In this document: positions 18,494 to 27,500 of the stretch, piece after piece
Layout: the number at the start of each line of letters is the position of its first letter
Numbering within the stretch: the stretch's first letter is position 1
Assembly (NCBI GenBank): GCA_964352735.1
Contig: CAYGTC010000012.1
Location: 1 to 64,000 of the forward strand
Origin: NORP309 sp964352735
Lineage (GTDB): Bacteria > Pseudomonadota > Gammaproteobacteria > Xanthomonadales > Marinicellaceae
Reading direction: 5' to 3'
Length of the DNA: 64,000 nt
Translations under genes and position numbers: made by a program
The notes under the pieces: generated by a model
The model's database searches: none
Told to the model about the DNA's origin: nothing
The model's input: the letters and a program-made list of their open reading frames with translations, nothing else

Positions 18494-19612
18494 ATGCTGA
18501 AATTTTTTAAAAAAAAGGATAAAAATAAAAATTCTGTTGAAGACACCAATTCAATCAATAGTAAATCAACAGAAAACGTGATTGTTCAAAGTTCTCCCAG
18601 TGCTGAATCAGAACCCAAAGACCTCAAACCACAGTCAGATTTATCATCACAACAGACTTCAGACCATAAAACTGATAGCAAACTTTCAGATAACCCTGAA
18701 AAAGATCAAAAAGCATTGGGGCAAAAATTAAAGAAATCTCGCAACGGCTTTGGCAAAAAAGTAAAACAACTGTTTTCCTTCAAAAAATCAATCGACGAAG
18801 ATTTGTTCGAGGACATTGAAACCACTCTACTTATGGCAGATGTTGGTGCTAAAGCCACCATGGAAATTGTTGATAACACAGCAAAATCCGTCAAAAGATT
18901 GAAACTGGATGATGCTGATGCTGTATATGATGCTTTGCGAACACAATTGCAAGTACTGGCAAAAACCGTAGAAAAACCGTTACAAATTGATGAAAGTAAA
19001 ACGCCTTTTGTAATACTGGTAGTGGGTGTCAATGGCGTCGGCAAGACCACCACCATTGCAAAAATTGCACGCAATTATAAACAACAAGGTAAATCTGTAA
19101 TGTTGGCTGCTGGGGATACATTCAGAGCTGCTGCTGTCGAACAGTTAAAAACGTGGGGAAAAAGGGAAGACATCGCTGTTGTAGCACAATCTACAGGGTC
19201 AGATTCAGCCTCAGTCATTTTTGACGCTGTCAGTTCAGCAAAAGCCAAAGGCATCGATGTATTAATCGCAGATACAGCTGGGCGTTTACACACGCAAGCA
19301 AACCTCATGCAAGAATTGGCAAAAATTGGCCGCGTTATGAAGAAAAATGACCCAACAGCACCACACGAAACGTTGATAGTTGTTGATGGTGGCACTGGTC
19401 AAAATGCCATTTCTCAAATCAAAGAATTCAATAAAACCACCACACTTACTGGTATTGTCATTACAAAACTTGATGGCACTGCCAAAGGCGGTGTATTGTT
19501 CAATTTGGCTAAAGAATTCGGTTTGCCCGTACGTTTTATTGGCGTCGGAGAGAAATCCTCTGACCTTAAACCTTATATAGCCAAAGATTTTGTTGATGCA
19601 CTATTGGACTAG
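18494..19612 (+). CDS. ftsY: Signal recognition particle receptor FtsY
   Basis: The 372-residue GTPase docks ribosome-SRP complexes at the inner membrane. Residues 1-80 form the charged, low-complexity A domain. The N domain follows (about 85-155). The G domain contains GVNGVGKTTT (G1), DTFRAAAVEQL, DTAGRLHTQANLM (G3) and TKLDGTAKGG (G4). The acidic domain is short, within the family range. Confidence 0.97.
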   Translation: MLKFFKKKDKNKNSVEDTNSINSKSTENVIVQSSPSAESEPKDLKPQSDLSSQQTSDHKTDSKLSDNPEKDQKALGQKLKKSRNGFGKKVKQLFSFKKSIDEDLFEDIETTLLMADVGAKATMEIVDNTAKSVKRLKLDDADAVYDALRTQLQVLAKTVEKPLQIDESKTPFVILVVGVNGVGKTTTIAKIARNYKQQGKSVMLAAGDTFRAAAVEQLKTWGKREDIAVVAQSTGSDSASVIFDAVSSAKAKGIDVLIADTAGRLHTQANLMQELAKIGRVMKKNDPTAPHETLIVVDGGTGQNAISQIKEFNKTTTLTGIVITKLDGTAKGGVLFNLAKEFGLPVRFIGVGEKSSDLKPYIAKDFVDALLD

Positions 19613-20390
19613 ACTCTTGTCTGGACATAGCGCAAGAATTGGTGCTTTGTGTCTATTTTTTTTATTCTGGCATCAGGTGTCTTATACTCAAAGCAACGTC
19701 ATTAATTTATATAACCAAGAACAATCGGGCGACTCAACCTATTATGCCGAATCTGATGCAGGCAACTGTCGGGTTTCTCCTACCTTAGGACAATGGGCTA
19801 ACGACTTAACATTTCAAACCGCCCTGAACAATACCCAATACATTTCGAATGATCAATCAGCAGGGTGTGGCATCTGCATTCAGGGCCACTATCTTGGCAC
19901 TGGTTCTGGAGCCACCCCTCCTCCAAAGACCTTTACCGCATTGGTCGTTGACCGCTGTCCAGAATGTGCCCCTGGTGATCTGGACTTGGCTTTGAATGGT
20001 GGTGATGGCCGTTGGGACATCAGATGGAGAGCGATTGATTGTCCAGTTGGCGATACTAAATTGTCTTATTTGTTCGAAGGCAGCAATCCCTTTTATATCA
20101 AACTTGGTGTGCGCAATCATCGCATTGCTGTGACAAAACTTGAAATACAAACCCAACCAAACGCACCATTTGTAACAGCAACACGCAAGACTGATAATTT
20201 CTTTACCTGTAAAAGTTGCCCGTTTCCAATGAAATTCCCAATTGCCGTTAGGGTCACAGGAGCCAATGGTCAAATTCTACAAGACCGTATTTTAACATTG
20301 ACCAATGGTGTCTTATTGGGCGGGCTTAACGAGGTACAATTTAATTCCATTGATGACCTGATTTTTTTCAATGGTTTTGATGTAAACTGA
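19596..20390 (+). CDS. Secreted expansin-like protein
   Basis: The product is 264 residues from ATG 19596, which lies inside the end of ftsY; a TTG at 19590 is an alternative. A signal peptide (about 1-32) precedes a double-psi beta-barrel with extra cysteine pairs (CGICIQGHY, DRCPECAPGDLDLAL). Asp130 in GDLDLAL aligns with the essential Asp of bacterial expansins such as B. subtilis YoaJ (EXLX1). The DIRWRAIDCPV stretch and FEGSNPFYIKLGVRNH match the linker and CBM63 domain. The paired Trp of YoaJ's cellulose-binding face appear replaced by Phe-Tyr. The protein ends in DDLIFFNGFDVN, a tail shared with another secreted protein here. It presumably loosens polysaccharide without hydrolysis. Confidence 0.78.
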   Translation: MHYWTRLLSGHSARIGALCLFFLFWHQVSYTQSNVINLYNQEQSGDSTYYAESDAGNCRVSPTLGQWANDLTFQTALNNTQYISNDQSAGCGICIQGHYLGTGSGATPPPKTFTALVVDRCPECAPGDLDLALNGGDGRWDIRWRAIDCPVGDTKLSYLFEGSNPFYIKLGVRNHRIAVTKLEIQTQPNAPFVTATRKTDNFFTCKSCPFPMKFPIAVRVTGANGQILQDRILTLTNGVLLGGLNEVQFNSIDDLIFFNGFDVN

Positions 20391-20422
20391 TGGAAACAGA
20401 AGTCTGATATTGTCTTTAATGC

Positions 20423-20677
20423 TTAACCCGGATATTTCATCATAGAATGGAATTTAGGGTGAAATGGCAAAATAGATTAGGAAAAACATCGTCTCAAAGC
20501 CCTTCTTAATAGTTTATAAAGCCTCAAGGCTTTGAAGCGATTTTGTCGAATATATGCAGCCATTTTTTTCATAAAACCATTCAGGTACAAAGTGCCTTTT
20601 TAGTAAATTTATCTAACTCACTGTTTTTCATGGATAAAATCGATTTATTACCGATTTGATTAAATATCCGGATTAAC
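20423..20677. repeat. Imperfect inverted repeat flanking copy 1
   Basis: TTAACCCGGATATTT at 20423-20437 is matched in reverse complement by AAATATCCGGATTAA at 20662-20676, 14 of 15 bases. The right arm overlaps the stop codon of the TPR-CHAT gene. It might mark the ends of a MITE-like unit of about 255 bp or be coincidental. Confidence 0.4.
20425..20577 (+). repeat. Dispersed intergenic repeat, copy 1
   Basis: The left block (20425-20450) contains GATATTTCATCATAGAATGG and the right block (20560-20577) is CCATTTTTTTCATAAAAC. Both recur in copy 2 at 28218-28354 in the same order and spacing class, while the centre differs. The centre here holds AAAGCCT-CA-AGGCTTT (20518-20533), a 7-bp hairpin. 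The intergenic space between the expansin and TPR-CHAT genes is otherwise empty. No transposase is nearby. Confidence 0.7.
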
Positions 20678-23123
20678 GGTATTTTTTCACTTTATTAAAC
20701 TGACTGAGCAACAAAAGCATCACACCGCACATGATCAGGAAATATGCAGCATAATTCATCACTTTTTCAAAGGATTGAGCTTGTAATGGAATGGTTTGTC
20801 GACCATTACCCATTAAAATAAATGCAGACCAATATTTGGGATGTGTGGTTGAGGGTTGATTAATCAGTTTGATTTTAGCTTTTTGTATCGCATTGCGAAT
20901 CGTGTCATCGTTTGATAAGTTACGATAAAAACCCTCCATTAACGTCAATGGCGTTTCATCATCAATCTTCCACAATGTACCAATGATAGATTGTGCCCCA
21001 GCCGAAATAAAAGCATTGGGTAAACTCAGCGCACCAAAGTCTGACTTGCCCGCCAATAAGGCTGTAGTACAAGCAGAAAGAATAACCAATTGACTTCTTA
21101 ATTTGTATTGAATAATTTCCCAAGCTTGTAAAAAGCCATCTTCTTGTCCATCACTGGCATTTAACAATAAAGCTGATCTTTCAGATCTGCGAGCAGACAT
21201 CAATCCATGTGTGGCGAAATGTATGATTGAATACTCATTTAATGATGCCTTTTTATAGTGGTTTTCACTGTCACGATTATCCAATAAAATGGAGGAATTC
21301 AATCCTGCATACTGTTTTACCACATGCATTTCTTTTTTAACAGATGGCAAATCATTCAACTGCAAACCTTGCTCAGAAAAGATTGCTGATAAAAAGGAGT
21401 TTTCATCACCATTCAAACCTTTTGATTTACCAATAAATAACAATGAAGCATCTTTATTGTTATTTATTGGTTTTTTTTCAAGCATGGAACTGAATTGTGA
21501 TAAGGACTCAAAATACTCTATGGAATAATCCTCAATAAGGAATCTATCATCATGATAAAGTACTTCAAAAGGCAAATATCTCACGCCATTACCATTAATG
21601 ACACTTAAATGATTCACAGACACCAATTGCTCTTCAATCGGTGTAATTAAATGTTGATAAAGGTTTTGGACGGGTAATTTGTAAAGGTCGCTATCTTCAG
21701 ATTCCAATAATGATTTAATATTATAAGACTGCAAACTCAACCCTTTGCAATCGATGTTAAGACTGGTGTGATTGATCTCATGTGATTTAATCACCGCAAT
21801 TAACAAAGTGGTTCGACCACAGTAATATTGTATCAAGGCTTCATCCTGATTCAAATAAGACTGTATCTTGGAAAAATCAATGTTTTCACCCTCAATGTAA
21901 AACCTCAATTGAGCGTCTTTTTGAAGATTCAACTCTGCTCTTTCATAATGTTCATACAAATGATCCAAAGATTGTTGTGTATGACTGCTGTAATTGTTGG
22001 GTGACTGTAAGTTTAAATCAACAGGAAAATTTTTTTGCTGGTGCTGAGTTTGCAGTAATGAATTCAAATGCACCTCAGTATTGATCAAATTGAGCAATTT
22101 GATCAAATCACCAGGATTGTCTCTGATCAATAATTGATCGGACAATCCCTTGACTATTTTACGCACTTGTTTATTCAGGCTGACTTTCTCAGGGAATGAC
22201 ATGTCCATTGATCTGGCTTTGTGGTATTCAATTAAAGCCTTTTCATAGTAAGTAATAGACAAATCACTATCTGTTTGTTCTGCAGCATGTTCAGCAAGAC
22301 CCGTTAATGCCTGCCATAAAATCGCTGCTGATTGAGCATTTTCAATGATATGATTAAAGTAATAATTGGCGACTTTTTCATTTAAATTTTTCCATGACTT
22401 TGCCAGATCTAATAATCTATAAAAATACGCATCAGTCATGTCTAATTGTTGGTAATTGTCTGCTGCCAATTCAAAAAATTTGATGGCATCATGATAATTC
22501 CCATTCGCATAAAGTGCCGAACCATAAACTGTATATGTCCAAGATACTTCAGACAAATCACAGTTGTTTAAATCCATGTAATCATCTAAAGCATGCTTAA
22601 TGACTGACAAAGCATCATTCACATTGCCTGAATCTAAATAGAGTTCACCCAATCTTAACAATAAATCTCTGCTTTCATTATCCAATTGATGCTTTATTGA
22701 TATGTTTAAGGCCTTTTCATATATGCTTTGTGCGAGTTTTAGTGCCCCCATTCTTTTATACACTGTACCCAGATTACCTAAAATACTCAATGATAATGAT
22801 ACTGTTTCATTCGATGTTTCATAACTAAGCTGCTGTTGAATTTCAATTGAAGCTTGTTCCAAATGATTTAAAGCCAACTCAAATTGCCCTAATAGTCTGT
22901 GGGTTATACCAATGTTCTTTTTATTTCTGATCCGAGCGATCACATCATCCTTAGTTATGGCCTGTTTATAAGCCTGAGTAAAATTGATGAGCGCTTCCTG
23001 ATAATTTGATTGAACGAAATGATCATCATCCAATTGTTCATGGTTTATTATTGGGCCACTTTGATTGGCAGAAGATGTATCACCAAAACTGATCATCAAC
23101 ATGAGACCGACAATCATCCTCAT
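20673..23123 (-). CDS. Membrane-anchored TPR-CHAT caspase-like protease
   Basis: The product is 816 residues from ATG 23123; a TTG at 23150 gives nine more. An N-terminal signal sequence (hydrophobic, ending SSANQ) is followed by about eight TPR units (residues 30-330). The C-terminal CHAT domain (about 510-780) has the caspase-like dyad His639 in HFATHG and Cys685 in ILSACTTAL, plus the GALSLPNAFISAGAQSIIGTLW block. The last 30 residues form a membrane helix with a basic tail (KVKKYR), so the protease should face the periplasm. It lies downstream of an ECF sigma and an anti-sigma gene on the same strand. I infer a role in controlling that pair, possibly by cleaving the anti-sigma factor. Confidence 0.87.
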   Translation of the reverse strand: MRMIVGLMLMISFGDTSSANQSGPIINHEQLDDDHFVQSNYQEALINFTQAYKQAITKDDVIARIRNKKNIGITHRLLGQFELALNHLEQASIEIQQQLSYETSNETVSLSLSILGNLGTVYKRMGALKLAQSIYEKALNISIKHQLDNESRDLLLRLGELYLDSGNVNDALSVIKHALDDYMDLNNCDLSEVSWTYTVYGSALYANGNYHDAIKFFELAADNYQQLDMTDAYFYRLLDLAKSWKNLNEKVANYYFNHIIENAQSAAILWQALTGLAEHAAEQTDSDLSITYYEKALIEYHKARSMDMSFPEKVSLNKQVRKIVKGLSDQLLIRDNPGDLIKLLNLINTEVHLNSLLQTQHQQKNFPVDLNLQSPNNYSSHTQQSLDHLYEHYERAELNLQKDAQLRFYIEGENIDFSKIQSYLNQDEALIQYYCGRTTLLIAVIKSHEINHTSLNIDCKGLSLQSYNIKSLLESEDSDLYKLPVQNLYQHLITPIEEQLVSVNHLSVINGNGVRYLPFEVLYHDDRFLIEDYSIEYFESLSQFSSMLEKKPINNNKDASLLFIGKSKGLNGDENSFLSAIFSEQGLQLNDLPSVKKEMHVVKQYAGLNSSILLDNRDSENHYKKASLNEYSIIHFATHGLMSARRSERSALLLNASDGQEDGFLQAWEIIQYKLRSQLVILSACTTALLAGKSDFGALSLPNAFISAGAQSIIGTLWKIDDETPLTLMEGFYRNLSNDDTIRNAIQKAKIKLINQPSTTHPKYWSAFILMGNGRQTIPLQAQSFEKVMNYAAYFLIMCGVMLLLLSQFNKVKKYR

Positions 23124-23172
23124 ACAATTTTGTGTCACAGTGACCCTCAAACCAATGTCTCACTGAGTGTAT

Positions 23173-23811
23173 TCACTTTTTCGTGCCATTAATATAGAAA
23201 TGGAACATGGGGCTCGATTGTTTTTCCACACCTGTTATCATATTTATTTTCCACATGTAAGTGTTTCCTGTAAGCTGGTTCTGTACATCTTTTGGGATCA
23301 TTATTTGTTCTGTTATAGTTCCCTCTGATTGCCAAATCACGCTTAAATTCTCATCAAACAATTCAATTAGTACAAACGATTGTTTTGTGTTTTGAAAAGT
23401 AAATCGATCAGGTGCCACTGATAATGTCGCTTTATTTGAGGGGTTGATGTCATAGTTCGCCGTCGCTCCCCTTTGTACACTTAGTGATTGAAGGTTAACA
23501 TTGATTTGGTTATTACTGTTATTAATCATCAATAAAACGAAGCCAGAAACAATAAAAATTGAGGCCGCAATTGATAAAATTCGTGACTTGTATTTACTTT
23601 GCTCAGTGTTAAGCAACCCTTTATTAACGTCTAATTCGAATTCTCTCATCGGCGCAATAGCTTTGATGATCTCGTGACAATCACGACAATGAGCAATATG
23701 TTCTTGAATGTGTTGATGGTTTTTATTGTCTATAAAATAATCACTCAATTCTTCACTGCTTGGACAGGTTTTTTTATTTAAGGTGATTACATTATTATCT
23801 TTATTCGTCAT
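23173..23811 (-). CDS. Zinc-finger anti-sigma factor, single-pass membrane protein
   Basis: The 212-residue protein has an N-terminal ZAS-like motif (H38-x3-C42-x2-C45 in EHIAHCRDC, with Cys16 upstream). A membrane helix spans about 79-96. The periplasmic domain of about 110 residues is beta-rich (FDENLSVIWQSEG, GNTYMWKINMITG). Such proteins bind their cognate ECF sigma factor in the cytoplasm and are usually inactivated by periplasmic proteolysis or a conformational signal. It starts four bases after the sigma gene and is followed by the TPR-CHAT protease after about 50 bases, so the three form one operon. Confidence 0.82.
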   Translation of the reverse strand: MTNKDNNVITLNKKTCPSSEELSDYFIDNKNHQHIQEHIAHCRDCHEIIKAIAPMREFELDVNKGLLNTEQSKYKSRILSIAASIFIVSGFVLLMINNSNNQINVNLQSLSVQRGATANYDINPSNKATLSVAPDRFTFQNTKQSFVLIELFDENLSVIWQSEGTITEQIMIPKDVQNQLTGNTYMWKINMITGVEKQSSPMFHFYINGTKK

Positions 23812-23815
23812 ATGA

Positions 23816-24349
23816 TTATTCCTTAAAATTCAACTTGGATCTTAATTCGCTCATTCCTCGATAAATTAAGTTTCGCACTTTGGCTTCACTCCACTGTAAC
23901 TTTTCAGCTATTTTCTCAATACTGTAACCTTGTATATGAAGCAACACTGTAGCTTTACGATTTTCAGCCAATTGATTGAGCACTGCTTTTATGCGCACAA
24001 TCATTTGCTCTGCTTGATACTCATCATCTGGTGACGGTGGCGAGCAATAGTCAATTTGATGCCTTATGGTGCTACAAACATCTTCCATTGTAGATTCTTT
24101 TCTGCTTTTTATCTTCCTTAGTGCATCTATTGCGGTTGTGACCCCAATTCTATAAACATAGCTTTCCATGTTTTTAACAGGATTCTTATTTCTAATGGCT
24201 TTTAAAACACGTGTACATGCTTCTTGAACAATATCATCTACGTCATAAATATGTGCATTTTTAACCGTTTTGCTGACCGCTTTTTTTAATAACAACCGAT
24301 ATTTATCCAGCAAAAGCGATTCATTAGAGTTCATCTCATCAGAACCCAT
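23816..24349 (-). CDS. ECF-family RNA polymerase sigma factor
   Basis: The product is 177 residues from ATG 24349. The longest frame begins at ATG 24415, but the candidate promoter (-10 at 24427-24432) would leave a leader of only a few bases. ATG 24349 has AAAGG eight bases upstream. Region 2 contains YDVDDIVQEACTRVLKAI and YVYRIGVTTAIDALRK. Region 4 contains ENRKATVLLHIQGYSIEKIAE and WSEAKVRNLIYRGMSELR. There is no region 3, as expected for ECF sigmas. It is likely autoregulated and to control the divergent secreted protein through AGTGAGAAAA-N15-CGTCAT sites. Confidence 0.88.
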   Translation of the reverse strand: MGSDEMNSNESLLLDKYRLLLKKAVSKTVKNAHIYDVDDIVQEACTRVLKAIRNKNPVKNMESYVYRIGVTTAIDALRKIKSRKESTMEDVCSTIRHQIDYCSPPSPDDEYQAEQMIVRIKAVLNQLAENRKATVLLHIQGYSIEKIAEKLQWSEAKVRNLIYRGMSELRSKLNFKE

Positions 24350-24426
24350 TAATATGGCCTTTGTATTGTTTTTATTTTTTCTATTAAATTGATAAATCAT
24401 ATCAGTTGTCATCATTTTCTGTCTTA

Positions 24427-24457
24427 ATGACGTTTACTGTTGATAAATTTTCTCACT
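24427..24457 (-). promoter_or_regulatory. Candidate ECF promoter of the sigma/anti-sigma/CHAT operon
   Basis: On the minus strand AGTGAGAAAA (24457-24448) is followed after exactly 15 bases by CGTCAT (24432-24427). The same two elements with the same spacing point the other way at 24498-24528. CGTC-type -10 elements are usual for ECF sigma factors. No other copy of the pair was noticed in the window. Confidence 0.72.
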
Positions 24458-24497
24458 GATCATTAAAAATATATTTAAAAATTTATTTAAAAAAATT

Positions 24498-24528
24498 AGT
24501 GAGAAAAAACACTCGCTCAATTCGTCAT
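24498..24528 (+). promoter_or_regulatory. Candidate ECF promoter of the 1195-aa secreted protein
   Basis: AGTGAGAAAA (24498-24507), a 15-base spacer, then CGTCAT (24523-24528). It mirrors the minus-strand site. Transcription would start near 24535, giving an untranslated leader of about 50 bases that includes a GAGGA ribosome site before ATG 24588. Confidence 0.72.
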
Positions 24529-24587
24529 CCTTATAAGCCATTTGAATATGGTCCATTACTCAAATCTGAAAACATGAGGAATACTGC

Positions 24588-27500
24588 ATGAATTACTTAA
24601 CAAAACGTCCATCAATAGGAATAACTTTAGGTGAACTTATCTTCTTGATATTCATTCTATCACAATCTGCCTTTGCTCAAGAGTGTAGTTTTGGAGGAAC
24701 GACTATCGCTTGTTTACAAATCAATAACGATCAAAATATAGAGAGAACTGATGAAGTCGCATTCTCTTCAATCCCCTTAGCACGATCGATTAATTTGTTA
24801 AACATCGACAACTTACAAATCAGAGACAACAATGGAACAATCATTCCTGCACAATTTAACGTGATAGCCAGATGGGGTGGTACTGTTGACAATGTAACAT
24901 TACCAATCAGATGGTTAGAAGTGCTCACCCAAGACACCCATGCGAATAACTCAATACAAAATTATAGCCTTCATAATTTAACCTCAACTCCTGCTCCGAT
25001 TGTAAATCCATTAACCGTTAATGAAAACAATGGTATTTATACGGTCAATACAGGGGCTGCCATCTTTACCATCAATTCACAAAATAACGCACTACTTGAC
25101 AGAGTAATGATTGGAGGTAATCCAATATACCAACACACCCCAGGTGCTGGTCCAGCATTAACCATCAATTCAGGTCAGTTGACATTAGACACATCAACAG
25201 TTGGACAAGTCGTCATTGATCCGCAAACATTTGAGGTGATTGAAAATGGGCCATTAAAAACCAGTTTTGCTGTGCAGGCTCACTTTATTGACACTCAAAA
25301 TCAACTGACATTATGTGATGATTTTACGCCCAATATTCCTGCTTATGAATCCATGGGGTATACCGTCATCATGTCAATGACACGTGGCACAGGCCATTTA
25401 GACATGCAAGTCAATTTCAGAAATGAGTGCATTGATGCCATGTTCCAACCATTTACCACTGGGGTGAACACTTTTGATTTAATGGAATGGAACTTTCCGT
25501 TAAATTTCACTGCAACCAATAGGTTTTATTCCAGCTCTGCTGCTGTTGCTTCAACAAATATGAATATTCGTGTTGCTCAAATGAAAGGAGCTGGCAATCC
25601 ATGGCAACGCCGTGCATCAGTTAATTTAAATGGCACCGTTACTGAAAATTCAGAAGCCTTAGCCAATCCAATGGTGGCCGCCTCAAGTGGTCAAAACACT
25701 GCCATGGCACAAATGCCATGGATGAGGTTTAGAGAACCTCAAGCATTAAGGGCCAATAACAATAATATTTCTCTTCAATTTATTGGCGAACCTCTGGCCG
25801 TAGGCGGAGGCAAAGGGCTGTTTAACTTTGCCAGAGTCAGCTTTTTGTCAGGTGTCAATCAAGCAGCTCAATTGGAAACCATCAGAAACACGAATCAAGC
25901 CGCTTTAGAACGAGGTTTAACACCAAGGGCCTCGTTAGAAGACACCAATAGATCTATGGTTTTTCCCAGTTTAGGCAACAACAATCCTTCTCTCTTGAAA
26001 AGTGAATATGAAAACTTTATCACTCAGTTCCATAACGAAACTGTAGGTCCTGGTGGACAACATGAATTGGCAAAAACTTATGGCTCTCAATTATGGCCTG
26101 ATACCCAAGGTTTCAGCTGGCCAAATGTTGAAAATGTTATTGGACCAACAGACAACCCGAGGGGAATCAATTATTGGTCAACCAATCGAGTTGAACTGAT
26201 AGAATATTTCAGAACAGGTAACCCATTATGGGTATGGGATCTATCTTTACCTTTGACATGGCAACAAATTTTTAGTGCCTATGTCAACAAAGGAGAAAAT
26301 GTAGACAACTTCAAAAACGGGTTGAATTTAACCAGCCCCTTATGTACTGGCCCTAATTTCCTTTGTGAAGAAGGACAATGGTATAGATATGGTGGAGGTT
26401 CAGATGATTACGGCTATACTTGGGGTAATTTAGGGTATGTAATCAGACCCAATTATGCCTTGAAAAGGCGGTTTGCCATTGCTGGTAATACCGTAGTTAA
26501 TCGTTACAATATCCCAAGAGCGATGCAACAATTAAGAGAAGAAACCGTTAGTCAAGTCGACTTGAGAAGACAAGTGATTCAACACTTCGTACAATTGGCC
26601 AATTGTGCTGAATTCGTACCGGGAGTTGAAGGTCAGGCTTGTCACAATAGGTTGATTGAAGTGGTGACAGAATTGGCAGAAGAAAACATGTCAACTGGAT
26701 TGATGTGTCAAGCGGACATTCAACCTGCAAACCCAAGTCTCTGTATGCCAATTGGAGGAGATACCAGCCTTAATTGGTGTGACTGTGTGACCCCACAACA
26801 ATTCATCAATAACAGTTTAATTTCACCTTTCTTACACAGAATGTTACTCAATTATGGAGATTTAGGTGGTTCATTGGCATTTGGATTAAGTATGAATTCA
26901 TGGCATGTCTATCGTTCTGCGATCGGCATTCCTGAAGCGCAGCGTCCCATTGACCCAACTGACCCTGCACGACCTGCCATAGATTCCTTATCTGACTGGC
27001 TCAATCAACCAGGATGGGATCAAGATGTGACACCATTTATCGTGCAAGATGTCAGTGTTATTGATGATGACCCCTTTACAACTGATCCAGGAACAATCAT
27101 AGATGAAAATTTAGTTCTAGACCCAAACAAACCTCATACAGCTGTACAATTTTTACTGGCTCACTCTATCAATCCAAGCCTTAACTTATGCAATGTTGCT
27201 GCCAATGCACTCAACGACCAATTCATGCTTGATGCTTGGGATGATTATCAAAATTTGGGAGGCTGGTTAAAAGGACCTGCTGAAATCATGCAAGGCATGG
27301 CTTTTGGCATTGGTGTTTTTGATGATTGTGCTGCTGGCATAGGCAACAGCCCAACTGTTAATATTACCAACCCAACTGATGGTTCAAATATAGAGCTGGG
27401 GACTCCGATTCAATTACAGGCCAATGCAAATGATACAGAAGATGGAGATTTAAGTGCCAATGTTAGTTGGTCATCAAGTATTGACGGCAACCTTGGCACA

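Noticed and set aside
20423..20677. Insertion sequence bounded by the 15-base inverted repeat
   Set aside because: There is no transposase frame in 255 bp and the right arm overlaps a stop codon; kept only as a possible MITE-like end.
20673..23123. Type III-E CRISPR (Craspase-like) system because of the TPR-CHAT protein
   Set aside because: There is no Cas7-11-like gene and no repeat-spacer array, and the protein has a signal peptide and a membrane anchor.
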